A stretch of DNA of 64,000 nucleotides, from assembly GCF_002915175.1 (NCBI RefSeq), contig NZ_NXEJ01000011.1, positions 1-64,000 on the forward strand, read 5' to 3'. The stretch is from Agrobacterium rosae (GTDB taxonomy: Bacteria; Pseudomonadota; Alphaproteobacteria; Rhizobiales; Rhizobiaceae). The position numbers were made by a program, and so were the translations under genes. A model generated the notes under the pieces. That model did not search any database and was not told the origin of the DNA. It was given only the letters and a program-made list of their open reading frames with translations. Below are positions 34,173 to 44,321 of the stretch, in pieces (the stretch's first letter is position 1; each line of letters starts with the position of its first letter).

Positions 34173-34337
34173 AGCCCCGATCTTTCATCGCCCGATTATC
34201 AGGCCTTTGCCTCATGATTTGTCTTTTGACGAAATCGGCGGCACGATTTCCTGCGCCCGAAATCATCAAAAGATTAAAAAATAATCACGCCTAAATCTGC
34301 GTCATTTTTGACTGGACAGCCCGGATTAATTTTGCAT

Positions 34338-34349
34338 TAGTTCGTACAT
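34338..34349 (+). promoter_or_regulatory. Operator-like motif before the RutA-like gene
   Basis: TAGTTCGTACAT, 39 bases before ATG 34388, matching the site before the MFS gene in 11 of 12 positions. A 215-base gap (34173-34387) holds no other evident feature. Confidence 0.5.
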
Positions 34350-34387
34350 ACTGCCCGTTATGTCCACAAGATAAAAAGGGGAATCAC

Positions 34388-35470
<1,083 letters not shown>

Positions 35471-35471
35471 A

Positions 35472-37025
35472 ATGAACCGGGTTCTGCCAGCCAAGACCGT
35501 TGTCAAACCGCGCGTTGGGGCCGATGACATGTTCGATCCGCTGACCCTGGTCGATCCGGGGTTGGTGGATCGCATGTATGGCGGTGCTGCTGTGCGATGT
35601 TTGGAGCTGAAACTGGCTCCCGTGGAGCCGGATTTCGGCGATCTGCCGTGGCGGCAGGCCGGTGTCGATGACCTCCTTTCTGCATATGCGGACAGGCGTG
35701 TCTCACCCTCGGATATCCTGACCGAATTGACCGGCGTCATTCAATCAAGCGGGGCAGGGACTGAAGCTGTGCTTCGCTTGGTTGCTGGTGCGCAAAGTGC
35801 GGCTCGCGATAGTGACGAACGCTGGCGCAGTGGCACGGCAAGGCCTTTGGAAGGCATACCCTTCGGTGTGAAGGATATTATCGACGTCGAGGGTACGGTG
35901 GTCACCTCCGGCTCTCATTTCACCGGCGAGCGGGTGGCACCAGTTGATGCTGATGTCGTGGCGCGTCTTCGCGCTGCCGGTGCCATCCCCTTTGCCATGA
36001 CGGCGACCACAGAGTTTGCGACGGGTTCGCCACACAATCCACGCTTCGGCACAGTGACCAATCCGTGGGATAAACATCGCTGGACCGGCGGTTCTTCCAC
36101 GGGTTCAGGTGCTGGCCTTGCAGCCCGGCTGATGCCGCTCGCACTTGGAACGGACACGGGTGGCTCCATCCGCGTTCCCTCCTGCTGGTGCGGCACGACA
36201 GGGCTGAAGCCCAGCCGCGAGCGTGTTTCGCGCTCCGGCGTCGCACCGCTATCATGGACGCTCGATCATGTCGGCCCCATGGCGCTCTCTGCCAGAGACA
36301 TCGCCCGCGTTCTTCCATTCATGACGGCACAAACCGACGCTGCAGTGACTGTGCACGGTGAAACGGCTCCAGCCATTGAGGGCTTGCGAATCGGCGTGCC
36401 GGTAAATTGGTTCACCGAACTGGTGGATGACGCGGTGCTGGCCAACTGGGAACTTGCCCTCAAAACATTTGATGCACTCGGCTGTACGCTCGTTCCTTTG
36501 CCCGCCATCGATATTGCGCCATGGCACGAGGCTGGCTGGGTCATCCTGCAAAGTGAGCTTGCGGCCCTTCATTCAGCGCGGCTCGACCGTGCCGAACTCT
36601 TCGATGCAGGGCTGCTGCACCGGTTGAAGAACGGGCTTGCGTTCACGGCAGTCGATTATGCGCAGGCGCTTCAAATCCGTGCGCAAGCCCATACCGGTTT
36701 TGTGAGTGCCATGGCGGATGTCGATCTTGTCGTGACGCCCGGTGTGGGCGGAGAGGCGGGTTTGCTCGAAAGCCTGACCATAGATGTGAATGGCCAGGCA
36801 CACTCTTTCCAGTCACTGATTTCTCGCAACACCATGATCTTCGATCTCACCGGCTTGCCTGCGCTCATGTTGCCATCAGGCCTTGGCCGGAACGGCCTGC
36901 CAACCGGTATCCAGATCGTTGGACGCCCACAGGCGGATGCACTTTGTCTGCAACTGGGTATTGCGTTTCAGCAGGCGACCAACTTCCACCGTCTAATGCC
37001 GGGGTTAGTCCAGCGGCACGCCTAA
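35472..37025 (+). CDS. Second amidase (amidase signature family), coupled to the RutA-like enzyme
   Basis: A 517-residue protein, one base after the RutA-like stop, so certainly co-transcribed. The triad is intact: K134 in PFGVKDI, GGSSTGSG at about 202-209 and the serine of DTGGSIR at about 229. It has an unusual N-terminal addition of about 120 residues before the catalytic core. Coupling to a ring-opening monooxygenase suggests it hydrolyses the ring-opened ureido or amide product, the step that RutB does in the Rut pathway. This is inference. Confidence 0.8.
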   Translation: MNRVLPAKTVVKPRVGADDMFDPLTLVDPGLVDRMYGGAAVRCLELKLAPVEPDFGDLPWRQAGVDDLLSAYADRRVSPSDILTELTGVIQSSGAGTEAVLRLVAGAQSAARDSDERWRSGTARPLEGIPFGVKDIIDVEGTVVTSGSHFTGERVAPVDADVVARLRAAGAIPFAMTATTEFATGSPHNPRFGTVTNPWDKHRWTGGSSTGSGAGLAARLMPLALGTDTGGSIRVPSCWCGTTGLKPSRERVSRSGVAPLSWTLDHVGPMALSARDIARVLPFMTAQTDAAVTVHGETAPAIEGLRIGVPVNWFTELVDDAVLANWELALKTFDALGCTLVPLPAIDIAPWHEAGWVILQSELAALHSARLDRAELFDAGLLHRLKNGLAFTAVDYAQALQIRAQAHTGFVSAMADVDLVVTPGVGGEAGLLESLTIDVNGQAHSFQSLISRNTMIFDLTGLPALMLPSGLGRNGLPTGIQIVGRPQADALCLQLGIAFQQATNFHRLMPGLVQRHA

Positions 37026-37042
37026 CGAAACAAATCCGCTCG

Positions 37043-37789
37043 TCAGGGCATGAAGCCGCCGCCATTGATCCACAGGACCTGCCCTGTCATGTAGCGGCTT
37101 GCGTCGGATAGAAGGAAGGCAATAGGCCCAACGACATCGTTGGGAACCGCAAGGCGTTTCATGGGCAAGGCATTGCGATAGGCCTCCATATTGATGATCG
37201 CGTCCTTGTCCTCCTCCGAGCGGCCGGTACCGCCGCGCAGGAACGCAGTATCGACCAGGCCCGGAGCCACGGCATTGACGCGAATGCGGGGTGCGTTTTC
37301 CACGGCGAGGGTTTTGGTCAGGGCAATCAGTCCCGCCTTCGCCATGGAATAGGCACCGTATCCTGCGCGAACATGGGTTGCCAAACCGGATGACACCATG
37401 ACTATGGCACTATCTTGCGCCATCAGCGGCAGGCATCGTCTTGCGCAGATGAAAGCGCCGCGAAGGTTGCCTTCGAGGATTTCGTCGAAATAGTCAGTGG
37501 TCGTTTCCGAGATGGGGCGCAAGTCGCTATTATAACCCACCAGATTGACCAGGCCGTCCATCGTATCCCAATGGTTTTCGACCGCCTTGAACGCCGTTTC
37601 AATGGAGGCTTCGGACAGAATGTCGATTTCGAACGACGTGACGGGCAGCGTGTGTCGCGCAAGCGATGCGGCCAGATCGAGCACGATTACCTCGTGGCCT
37701 TCGCCCAGCAGATGATCGACAAGTGCACGGCCGATACCACCCGCGCCGCCGAGAACCGCAATTCGGCCCGGTTTTGAAAATATGGCCAT
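37043..37789 (-). CDS. SDR oxidoreductase
   Basis: A 248-residue classical short-chain dehydrogenase. NAD(P) motif GGAGGIGRAL at about residues 14-23; LVNLVGYNSD in place of NNAG; catalytic Ser then YGAYSMAKAGL (YxxxK). The end has RYMTGQVLWINGGGFMP. ATG 37789 has ggagataa upstream. It is the last of four genes (40085 to 37043) and would interconvert a hydroxy and keto acid or aldehyde of the pathway. Convergent with the second amidase. Confidence 0.85.
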   Translation of the reverse strand: MAIFSKPGRIAVLGGAGGIGRALVDHLLGEGHEVIVLDLAASLARHTLPVTSFEIDILSEASIETAFKAVENHWDTMDGLVNLVGYNSDLRPISETTTDYFDEILEGNLRGAFICARRCLPLMAQDSAIVMVSSGLATHVRAGYGAYSMAKAGLIALTKTLAVENAPRIRVNAVAPGLVDTAFLRGGTGRSEEDKDAIINMEAYRNALPMKRLAVPNDVVGPIAFLLSDASRYMTGQVLWINGGGFMP

Positions 37790-37793
37790 GATC

Positions 37794-38423
37794 TTATCTC
37801 CTGATTGTTTCGAAGAACTGGACGATTTCGTCTTCTGAAACGACATCGGCATATTTGGCGTTCATATCGAAGAGGTTTGCGTCGTGCGGGGCCTGATGGC
37901 GGTCGCCGCAGGCATCTGAAACGACGGTGGTGATGAATCCGTGCGACATGGAATCGACACAGGAGGCCCGCACGCAGCCGCTTGTCGTTAGGCCCGTCAA
38001 CACGACATTGTCGATACCCATGGCCGTGAGCGTTGATGCAAGGCTGGTGCCGAAAAAGGCGCTCGGATATTGCTTGGAAACAACGATCTCGTCTTCCAGA
38101 GGCACAAGTCCCTTTGCGAATTCGGCCGTGCTTCTGCCTTTGATAAATGCGCCAAGCGGCTTTGCCTTCTCCATGAAGCGTCCACCATTGATGCCGCTCC
38201 TGTGATAGGTCACTTCGGTCAGTACCACTGGAATGCCGATTTCGTGGGCCAGTTTGCGGATGCGCAAGGCGCTGGCGAGTGCGTCGTCTACCCCGGCATA
38301 AAGAGGGCATTCCGGATCGAAATAGGCCTGCGCGAAATCAATCAGAACCAGCGCCGGGCGTTTGCCGAACCCCGCCTTCTTTCCATAAGCGGCCTTGTAA
38401 TTTTCATCGAGATCCTGGGACAT
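37794..38423 (-). CDS. Isochorismatase-family amidohydrolase (N-carbamoylsarcosine/maleamate hydrolase-like)
   Basis: A 209-residue cysteine hydrolase. The catalytic triad is complete: Asp in LVLIDFAQAYFDPE, Lys in VVSKQYPSAFFGT, and Cys in TTSGCVRASCVDSMSHGF. The long GRFMEKAKPLGAFIKG and TSGCVRAS pattern is closer to N-carbamoylsarcosine amidohydrolases and maleamate amidohydrolase (NicF) than to nicotinamidase or RutB. It would release ammonia (or CO2 plus ammonia) from a linear amide. Next to a maleate isomerase-like gene, maleamate to maleate to fumarate is a reasonable pathway proposal. Confidence 0.8.
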   Translation of the reverse strand: MSQDLDENYKAAYGKKAGFGKRPALVLIDFAQAYFDPECPLYAGVDDALASALRIRKLAHEIGIPVVLTEVTYHRSGINGGRFMEKAKPLGAFIKGRSTAEFAKGLVPLEDEIVVSKQYPSAFFGTSLASTLTAMGIDNVVLTGLTTSGCVRASCVDSMSHGFITTVVSDACGDRHQAPHDANLFDMNAKYADVVSEDEIVQFFETIRR

Positions 38424-38455
38424 TGTCTTTCCTGTGGTTACGTTGTTTGCCGGTC

Positions 38456-39319
38456 TCACGAGATCTCGGCATATTTCCTGTCAAAGGCCCATATGTCCTC
38501 GAAGCCCAGCAGCTTGTTGAATTCGCTAAAGGAATAGAGGTCGATGTCGGGCGAGGTGATGCCGTTTGCGGCAAGGTCGCCATAGCTTTTCTGAAGGGCC
38601 GCACCCATCGATAGAAAACCGATGGCCGGATGGATGGCGATGGAAAAGCCCAGTTCCTTCAACCGATCTGCCGAGAGAATGGGCGTGCGTCCGCCATTGA
38701 CCATGTTGGCGAAAAGCGGGGCGTCGATGCGGTCGGAAATCTGGCGCATCTCCTCTTCGCTTTCGGGGGATTCGATGAAGACAATATCCGCACCAGCCTC
38801 GCAATAGGCCTCGCCACGGCGCAGTGCCTCATCCAAACCGAGCGAGGTTCTGGCATCCGTGCGTGCGACGATCAGAAAATCGGCGCTGGAGCGACTGTCC
38901 GAGGCGACCCTGATTTTCTGCACCATATCAGCAAGGGAAATGACGCGCCGGTCGGGTGTGTGGCCGCATTTTTTCGGGAATTCCTGATCCTCGATCTGGA
39001 TGGCCGTGACACCGGCGTCCTCATAACCGCGCACTGTGTGCCTGACATTGAGCAGCCCGCCATAGCCGGTGTCGGCATCTGCAATCACCGGCTTGGTGGT
39101 CATTTTGACGATCTGCGAAATGCGCTCCAGCATATCCCGGTATGTGGCCAGCCCCGCATCGGGCAGGCCGAGATAGGATGCGACGGTGCCGTAGCCGGTG
39201 ACATAGAGCGCCTTGAAATCATGCCTGTCGGCTATGAGCGCTGAAATCAGATCGAACACGCCAGGCACCAGAATGAACTCTTTTGCCTCCAACGCCTGTC
39301 TTAGTCTCGCATCGGCCAT
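38456..39319 (-). CDS. PEP mutase/isocitrate lyase superfamily lyase
   Basis: A 287-residue TIM-barrel enzyme. IADADTGYGG (about residues 83-92) binds Mg2+. IEDQEFPKKCGH contains the catalytic cysteine loop (KKCGH) that marks the lyases of the family such as 2-methylisocitrate lyase or dimethylmalate lyase. FLIVARTDAR and FIESPESEEE follow. It would cleave a 2-hydroxy- or 2-oxo-dicarboxylate to smaller acids; oxaloacetate decarboxylase is also possible. Member of the 40085-37043 operon (19- and 32-base gaps). Confidence 0.8.
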   Translation of the reverse strand: MADARLRQALEAKEFILVPGVFDLISALIADRHDFKALYVTGYGTVASYLGLPDAGLATYRDMLERISQIVKMTTKPVIADADTGYGGLLNVRHTVRGYEDAGVTAIQIEDQEFPKKCGHTPDRRVISLADMVQKIRVASDSRSSADFLIVARTDARTSLGLDEALRRGEAYCEAGADIVFIESPESEEEMRQISDRIDAPLFANMVNGGRTPILSADRLKELGFSIAIHPAIGFLSMGAALQKSYGDLAANGITSPDIDLYSFSEFNKLLGFEDIWAFDRKYAEIS

Positions 39320-39338
39320 GTCTCTCTCCCCTGTTTTA

Positions 39339-40085
39339 TCAGTGTTCTGCCAGCAGCCTGCCGTAATCCTCGAAGCGGTCTTCGATGCCAGCGATACGCA
39401 GCATGGCCCAGAATGTGGCTTGATTGGATGTGATTACCGGCACGCCAAACTCGCGCTCAAGCTCCGAAATCAGCGGCAACGACGGAAAATCGGTGCAGGT
39501 AATGAGGATTGCTTCGCTGCCGGGCACGAAGGCTGCACGCACATGGCTCGCCACCGTGTCGACGGGCGTTTCGGCAATGCGGATATAGTCCGACGGACCG
39601 TTCTTGCCGATACCGAGGCCAATCAGGCGCTCGACGGAAAAACGATTGTTTTGCAGGAAGTGCGTTTCATGCTCGTTGAGCGTGTCGGCATAGGGCGTCG
39701 CGACCGACAGACGCGTAACGCCAAGCGTCTTCAAGGCTTTGATGATCGCCGCCGATGTCGTCACGGCTGGCACGTCCATGGTCTGCGTCAGCATTTCCGG
39801 CAGCGCCTCAACCGGATTGATCATCGACCCTGCTGTGCAGGCATAGGCAATGGCGTCGACCCGGGCATTTTTGAGCATCGCAAAGACCTGTTCCAGATCG
39901 TGCATCAAGGCTGCCTTGCCGCTCTCGCTTTTGGTATCGGCGTGAAGTGGCATGCGATGGGTATGGAAAGTTACGCCTTCCGGCATCATTCTGGCCCATT
40001 CCGCCTCGTTGACGGTATTCGTCGGTGGCGTGATGAGGCCGAGCTTTGCGCGGTAGCTGTAGACCGACTTATGTCTCTCGAGCAT
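39339..40085 (-). CDS. Maleate isomerase-like (Asp/Glu racemase superfamily), with both cysteines
   Basis: A 248-residue protein of the maleate isomerase/arylmalonate decarboxylase group. The N-terminal LGLITPPTNTVNEAEW matches the substrate loop. The two catalytic cysteines are present in AIAYACTAGS (about residue 81) and ILITCTDFPSLP (about 197). It should isomerise cis to trans (maleate to fumarate) or act on a related C4 acid. First gene of a four-gene operon including an amidohydrolase and lyase. A paralogue without cysteines is at 45986-46732. Confidence 0.8.
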   Translation of the reverse strand: MLERHKSVYSYRAKLGLITPPTNTVNEAEWARMMPEGVTFHTHRMPLHADTKSESGKAALMHDLEQVFAMLKNARVDAIAYACTAGSMINPVEALPEMLTQTMDVPAVTTSAAIIKALKTLGVTRLSVATPYADTLNEHETHFLQNNRFSVERLIGLGIGKNGPSDYIRIAETPVDTVASHVRAAFVPGSEAILITCTDFPSLPLISELEREFGVPVITSNQATFWAMLRIAGIEDRFEDYGRLLAEH

Positions 40086-40262
40086 CTGGGCACCTCAACT
40101 CAGTTTGTTATGACCATTAATGTTCACCATAATTAAATGTCCATACCTATGCGCGTGTGATCGCTGTATAAGTCATGTCATGCACTTCCATGCTGTGGAT
40201 TTTGCGCTAGAACGGGCTTGGGAAGAGCGATGCTCGCGGGAGAGAACATCGGATGGATTTTG
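40086..40262. promoter_or_regulatory. Divergent promoter region of the maleate isomerase-like operon and a GntR gene
   Basis: A 130 to 177-base gap between divergent genes. It carries ttatg (40108-40112) and cataa (40128-40132) around aatgttcacc, and a further atgtccata (40137-40145). A repressor site for the adjacent GntR is expected here; the exact half-sites are not certain. Confidence 0.35.
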
Positions 40263-41039
40263 ATGATGAATAATGAAATTGGTCTGCCGGGTGGCGAAGC
40301 TGGTGACGGCATTCCGCGCTACGCCCGCATCCAGAAAATACTCGAAGAGCGGCTGATCGAGGGCTTCTATCCGGTCGGAAGCCTTATTCCGCCTGAAATC
40401 GAGCTGGCGGCGGAGTTCAACAGCAGCCGCACGACGATTCGTGAATCGCTGCGTTATCTTCGTGAGCGCGGTTATGTGGAGCGCAAGCAGGGCGTCGGCA
40501 CGCGGGTGATTTCGAACACGTCGCGCTCGTCTTTCTTCCAGTCCTACGACTCGCTCCAGGAACTGTTTCAGGTCGCGGTCGAGACCTACTTCGTCGTGCT
40601 GGATATCAGCACCGTTGTTCTGAAGCCCGAGACTGCCGAGCTTGTCGGTGGTCTTGCGGGTGAAGAATGGATGCTGGTCAGCGGCGTTCGCTGGACGGAG
40701 CCGGGCGGCAAGCCGATCTGTTATGTGCAAAGCTACGTGCCCAAGCGTTTCGAAGATGTCGTCGCGCAGTTTCCCGGCTTTCAGGGGCCTTTCTTTGCGC
40801 TTCTGGAACGGCATGCAGATGGTTCTATTGAAGAGGTCGTGCAGGAGGTTCGTGCAGTTCCGATGCGAGAGGATATGATCCGCCAGCTCGGGCTGAAGCC
40901 GGGGTCGTGGTCGTTGCAGCTTCTGCGCCGCTACGTGACCGAAACCGGCGTGCTGATCGCCTCGTTCAACTGGCATCCGGCGGACCAGATGGCCTATGTC
41001 ATGCGCATTCATCGCAGCAAGGAAACCGCCACGGAGTAA
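40263..41039 (+). CDS. GntR-family regulator, HutC subfamily (second)
   Basis: A 258-residue protein (start 40263 or 40266). Winged helix with PPEIELAAEFNSSRTTIRES and GYVERKQGVGTRV. A C-terminal UTRA domain follows, with WMLVSGVRWTEPGGKPICYV and the end LLRRYVTETGVLIASFNWHP. Divergent from the four-gene maleate isomerase-like operon and convergent with the seven-gene operon. It probably senses an intermediate of the island and represses the neighbouring operon. Confidence 0.85.
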   Translation: MMNNEIGLPGGEAGDGIPRYARIQKILEERLIEGFYPVGSLIPPEIELAAEFNSSRTTIRESLRYLRERGYVERKQGVGTRVISNTSRSSFFQSYDSLQELFQVAVETYFVVLDISTVVLKPETAELVGGLAGEEWMLVSGVRWTEPGGKPICYVQSYVPKRFEDVVAQFPGFQGPFFALLERHADGSIEEVVQEVRAVPMREDMIRQLGLKPGSWSLQLLRRYVTETGVLIASFNWHPADQMAYVMRIHRSKETATE

Positions 41040-41053
41040 GCCAGTGGTGGCGA

Positions 41054-41932
41054 TCATGTCACGAACTCCGGGACAAAATTGCTGCCGACACGTTTGATCC
41101 GCATGCCGCTGAAATGCCGCAGATGAGCGGGGATGAGGATTGTACCGTTATCCGCGGACTCGTTCAGCAGTTCCATGCGGGTTGCAATGGCCATTTCTTG
41201 GTCGCTGCAAAAGCGGCTGACCCAATCCGGGTGATAGACCTGAACCACGGAATGAATGGCATCCGCACAGAAGATTGCCTTTTGCTGGCCGTGGCAAAGG
41301 CAGAGGCCGATCTGGCCCGGCGAATGGCCAGAAAGCGGTTTGAGTGAAATACCATCGGCAATCTCGGCATCGGCATCGACAAGGTCCAGTTGCTCGGCCT
41401 CAAGGATCGGCATCACGCTATCGATGAAGGAGCCGTGATTGTGCTGGCCGGGTGCTTTGTTCTCTGCATCCCGCCAATGGGTAAACTCCTGTTTGCCGAC
41501 GAGATAGCGAGCATTCGGAAAGGTCGGCACCCAACGTCCATCGACCAGCTTAGTGTTCCAGCCGACGTGGTCCGCATGCAGATGGGTGCATAATACCATG
41601 TCGATATCGTCGGGGCGCAGACCATGCGCCGCCAACCGCTCGAGATAACCGGAGCCCCTGCGCTGATGCCAGTCATCGGCTCTTCTCGGGCGTGGCTTGT
41701 GTTCACCGATGCAGGTGTCGATCAGGATATTGCGTCCGCCAATGCGCAGCAGATGGCTGTGAACACCTAGAAGAATACGCGCAGTACCGAAATCCACATG
41801 ATGCGGTGAAAGCACCGTTTCGTACTCCCGCAAGTCCGCAACCGTCCGGCCTGGGAACAGCAGATCGATCGGCAGCGCGAAGGGGTCGAGGTCAGTGATC
41901 GTGTCGATGGTGGCGTCGCCAAATGTCCGCAT
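41054..41932 (-). CDS. Metallo-beta-lactamase-fold hydrolase
   Basis: A 292-residue protein. The zinc motif THLHADHVGW (HxHxDH) is near residue 125. Later ligands are in PLSGHSPGQIG (about 190), IFCADAI and PAHLRHF near the end. The start is ATG 41932. Members with this architecture are lactonases, ring-amide hydrolases or related esterases. In pyridine-compound pathways an MBL-fold lactonase (4-pyridoxolactonase) is known, but identity here is not established. Last gene of the seven-gene operon, eight bases after the SDR. Confidence 0.8.
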   Translation of the reverse strand: MRTFGDATIDTITDLDPFALPIDLLFPGRTVADLREYETVLSPHHVDFGTARILLGVHSHLLRIGGRNILIDTCIGEHKPRPRRADDWHQRRGSGYLERLAAHGLRPDDIDMVLCTHLHADHVGWNTKLVDGRWVPTFPNARYLVGKQEFTHWRDAENKAPGQHNHGSFIDSVMPILEAEQLDLVDADAEIADGISLKPLSGHSPGQIGLCLCHGQQKAIFCADAIHSVVQVYHPDWVSRFCSDQEMAIATRMELLNESADNGTILIPAHLRHFSGMRIKRVGSNFVPEFVT

Positions 41933-41940
41933 TCCGCGCC

Positions 41941-42777
41941 TCACATGATCATCGGTTTGGCAACCGGTGCCGAACGGGCGGCCTCGGCAGCTTCGGCGGG
42001 GGCCAGATTGTCGTCCCACAATCTTGCGATATAGCGCCCGCCTGTCTGGCCGTTGGATTGGTCAGCGCAAAGCCAGAGGATGGCGCGGCGCATGATCGAT
42101 GCAGGTAGGAGATTGCCGTCAGCACCTTTCTTGTCGGGGCTATCAGGTAGAAGGCCGGTATCGGCTGCTCCGCCGGGAAGATAGACATTCACGTCCACAC
42201 CGGTGCCTGCGAGGTCCTGCGCCCAGATGCGGGACGTGGCTTCCAGTGCCGCCTTTGTGGGGCCATAGGGTGCATAGCCTTTGCGAACGATGGTCTGATC
42301 ACTGGTAGAGATATTGATCACCTTGCCGAAACCGGCAGTCACCATATGCGGTACTGCGGCGCGCGCCATGTTGAAGGTGCCGTTGATATTGGTGGCGACG
42401 ATGGCCGCCCATGCCTGCGGATCGGCTTCCCAAAACTTCGTCGGCTGTGTGTTGAAGGTCTCGCTGATCAACCGCATGCCGACACCCGCATTGTTGATGA
42501 GGACATCGATCTTTCCAAATGCGGCGATGACCGAACGGACAGTGGCTTCGCACTGACTATAATCGCTGACATCAGCAGCCAGACCCAACACATTCTGCGA
42601 CCCGGCAATCCGCGTTGCTTCAGCAATGGTGTCTTCCAGTGCCTGGCTGTCGCGAGACCCTGTTATAGCCACGCATGCGCCAGCTTCCAACAGTGCGAAC
42701 GCCATTTCCTTGCCGAGGCCTCGGGAGCCGCCGGTAACGAGAACGGAACGGCCTTTCAGGGAGGGATAATCGATCAC
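41941..42777 (-). CDS. SDR oxidoreductase
   Basis: A 278-residue short-chain dehydrogenase: VTGGSRGLGKEMAFALLEAG at residues 14-33, LINNAGVGMR, catalytic YGPTKAALEAT (YxxxK). Longer than average because of inserts after the catalytic tyrosine (PGGAADTGLLPDSPDKKGAD). Between aldehyde dehydrogenase (13-base gap) and MBL hydrolase (8-base gap). It likely oxidises an alcohol intermediate to an aldehyde or ketone. Confidence 0.85.
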   Translation of the reverse strand: MIDYPSLKGRSVLVTGGSRGLGKEMAFALLEAGACVAITGSRDSQALEDTIAEATRIAGSQNVLGLAADVSDYSQCEATVRSVIAAFGKIDVLINNAGVGMRLISETFNTQPTKFWEADPQAWAAIVATNINGTFNMARAAVPHMVTAGFGKVINISTSDQTIVRKGYAPYGPTKAALEATSRIWAQDLAGTGVDVNVYLPGGAADTGLLPDSPDKKGADGNLLPASIMRRAILWLCADQSNGQTGGRYIARLWDDNLAPAEAAEAARSAPVAKPMIM

Positions 42778-42790
42778 GGTCTTCTCCTCC

Positions 42791-44293
42791 TCAGCCGGAC
42801 ATGCCGAGACGCGGTATCTTGCGCGGTTCGCGGGCGATGATCGTCGTCTTCATTTCGGTAAACATCGCCTGCGAGCCTTTGGCCCCCTCGCGCCCTAGGC
42901 CGGATTGTTTGTATCCACCGAAGCCGGTTCTGAGATCCCGGACAATCGGGGTGTTGACCAGAACGGTACCGGTGCGAAGAGCCGAGGCGGCTCGCATCGA
43001 TCGCTCCAGATCACGTGTCCAGACATAACCAACGAGGCCGAAGTCGCTGTCATTGGCCCTGCTGATCACTTCCTCCTCATCATCGAAGACCTGAAGTGCT
43101 GCAAAAGGTCCGAAGATTTCTTCCTGGCAAATGGCGAGGCTGTTGTCGGGCGCCAGCATGGCGGTTGGCTCGAAATAATAGCCGGTGTTGAAACCGGCAT
43201 GGCGGTGGCCACCGGCCAGCAGTTGCGCCTTCTGCGATATGCCGCTTTCGGCGTAACGGGACATGCGCTCGCGCTGGGCTTGATTGATCATCGGGCCAAT
43301 CTCTGTGCCAGATGTCAGCGGGTCTCCAACCTTCAGTGCTTTGACACGGCTCGTGAAGGTTTCGATGAAGCGTTCGGAGATGGAGCGCTGTACGAATATG
43401 CGCGTTCCGGCAAGGCACATCTGGCCGTTGTTCATGAAGGAACTCAGCATCGCCGCATCGAGTGCCTGATCGAAATCGGCATCATCGAAAATGATGTTGG
43501 CAGACTTGCCGCCCAGTTCCATCGCCGAGCCCTTGATGCCTTTCGCCAGCGAGGTGAGGATTGCCGCACCCGTCTCTGTGCCGCCAGTAAAGGACACCAT
43601 GTCGATGGCGGGATGCGATACCAGCGCCGTGCCGGAGATATGACCACGACCGTTGACGAGGTTCATAACGCCTTGCGGCAATATGCCTTCGATGATCTCG
43701 AAAAGGCGGGTGACCGTGAGTGGGGTCAGTTCGGAAGGTTTGACGACGCAGCAGTTTCCAAAAGCCAGCGCCCCGGCGATCTTCATGGCGGTCAGGCCCA
43801 GAGGCATGTTCCACGGGCCGATCAGCGCGCAAACACCAATCGGCTCATAGGTGACGATGCTCATCAGGCCCGGCTCCTGAGTGAAGACATCGCCGCCCGA
43901 CTGGTTGATATATTCGGCAAAGAACCGGAAGTTATAGGCTGCGCGCGGAACATGGATGTTGCGCGTCTGATTAAGCGGAATGCCGGTATCGATCGTTTCA
44001 AGAACCGCCAGTTCGTCAGCGTGCGCGAGGATCGCGTCATGGATCGCCATCAACGCAGTCTGGCGTTCGGCGACAGTCGTGCGTCCCCATGGCCCTTTAT
44101 CGAAGGCGTGCCGTGCTGAGGAAACCGCACGGTCGACATCATCTGTGGAGGATTCGAACAGGACACCCACCGTCTGCTCCGTGGCCGGATCGATGACGGG
44201 GATTTCCTCACCGCCCGCTTTCACAAATGCCCCGTCCATATAACCGTTCAGACGGCGCGGGGTCTTTGTCAGAGTGTCTCGATCATCGGTCAT
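42791..44293 (-). CDS. Aldehyde dehydrogenase
   Basis: A 500-residue NAD(P)-dependent ALDH. Motifs: EPIGVCALIGPWNMPL (cofactor/active-site Asn), SFTGGTETGAAI, catalytic Glu in MELGGKS, catalytic Cys in NNGQMCLAGTR, and EEIFGPFAAL. The overall style is close to semialdehyde dehydrogenases of aromatic ring cleavage (HpaE/XylG type). Produces a carboxylic acid from a semialdehyde. Follows the FadR-type regulator by 28 bases within the operon. Confidence 0.88.
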   Translation of the reverse strand: MTDDRDTLTKTPRRLNGYMDGAFVKAGGEEIPVIDPATEQTVGVLFESSTDDVDRAVSSARHAFDKGPWGRTTVAERQTALMAIHDAILAHADELAVLETIDTGIPLNQTRNIHVPRAAYNFRFFAEYINQSGGDVFTQEPGLMSIVTYEPIGVCALIGPWNMPLGLTAMKIAGALAFGNCCVVKPSELTPLTVTRLFEIIEGILPQGVMNLVNGRGHISGTALVSHPAIDMVSFTGGTETGAAILTSLAKGIKGSAMELGGKSANIIFDDADFDQALDAAMLSSFMNNGQMCLAGTRIFVQRSISERFIETFTSRVKALKVGDPLTSGTEIGPMINQAQRERMSRYAESGISQKAQLLAGGHRHAGFNTGYYFEPTAMLAPDNSLAICQEEIFGPFAALQVFDDEEEVISRANDSDFGLVGYVWTRDLERSMRAASALRTGTVLVNTPIVRDLRTGFGGYKQSGLGREGAKGSQAMFTEMKTTIIAREPRKIPRLGMSG

Positions 44294-44321
44294 GGCTGTC
44301 TCCTTTCGCGGCGCGCGTTGC

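Noticed and set aside
42905..44119. Long plus-strand open frame opposite the aldehyde dehydrogenase
   Set aside because: Shadow frame in G+C-rich coding DNA; no motif and no start signal, while the ALDH is complete.
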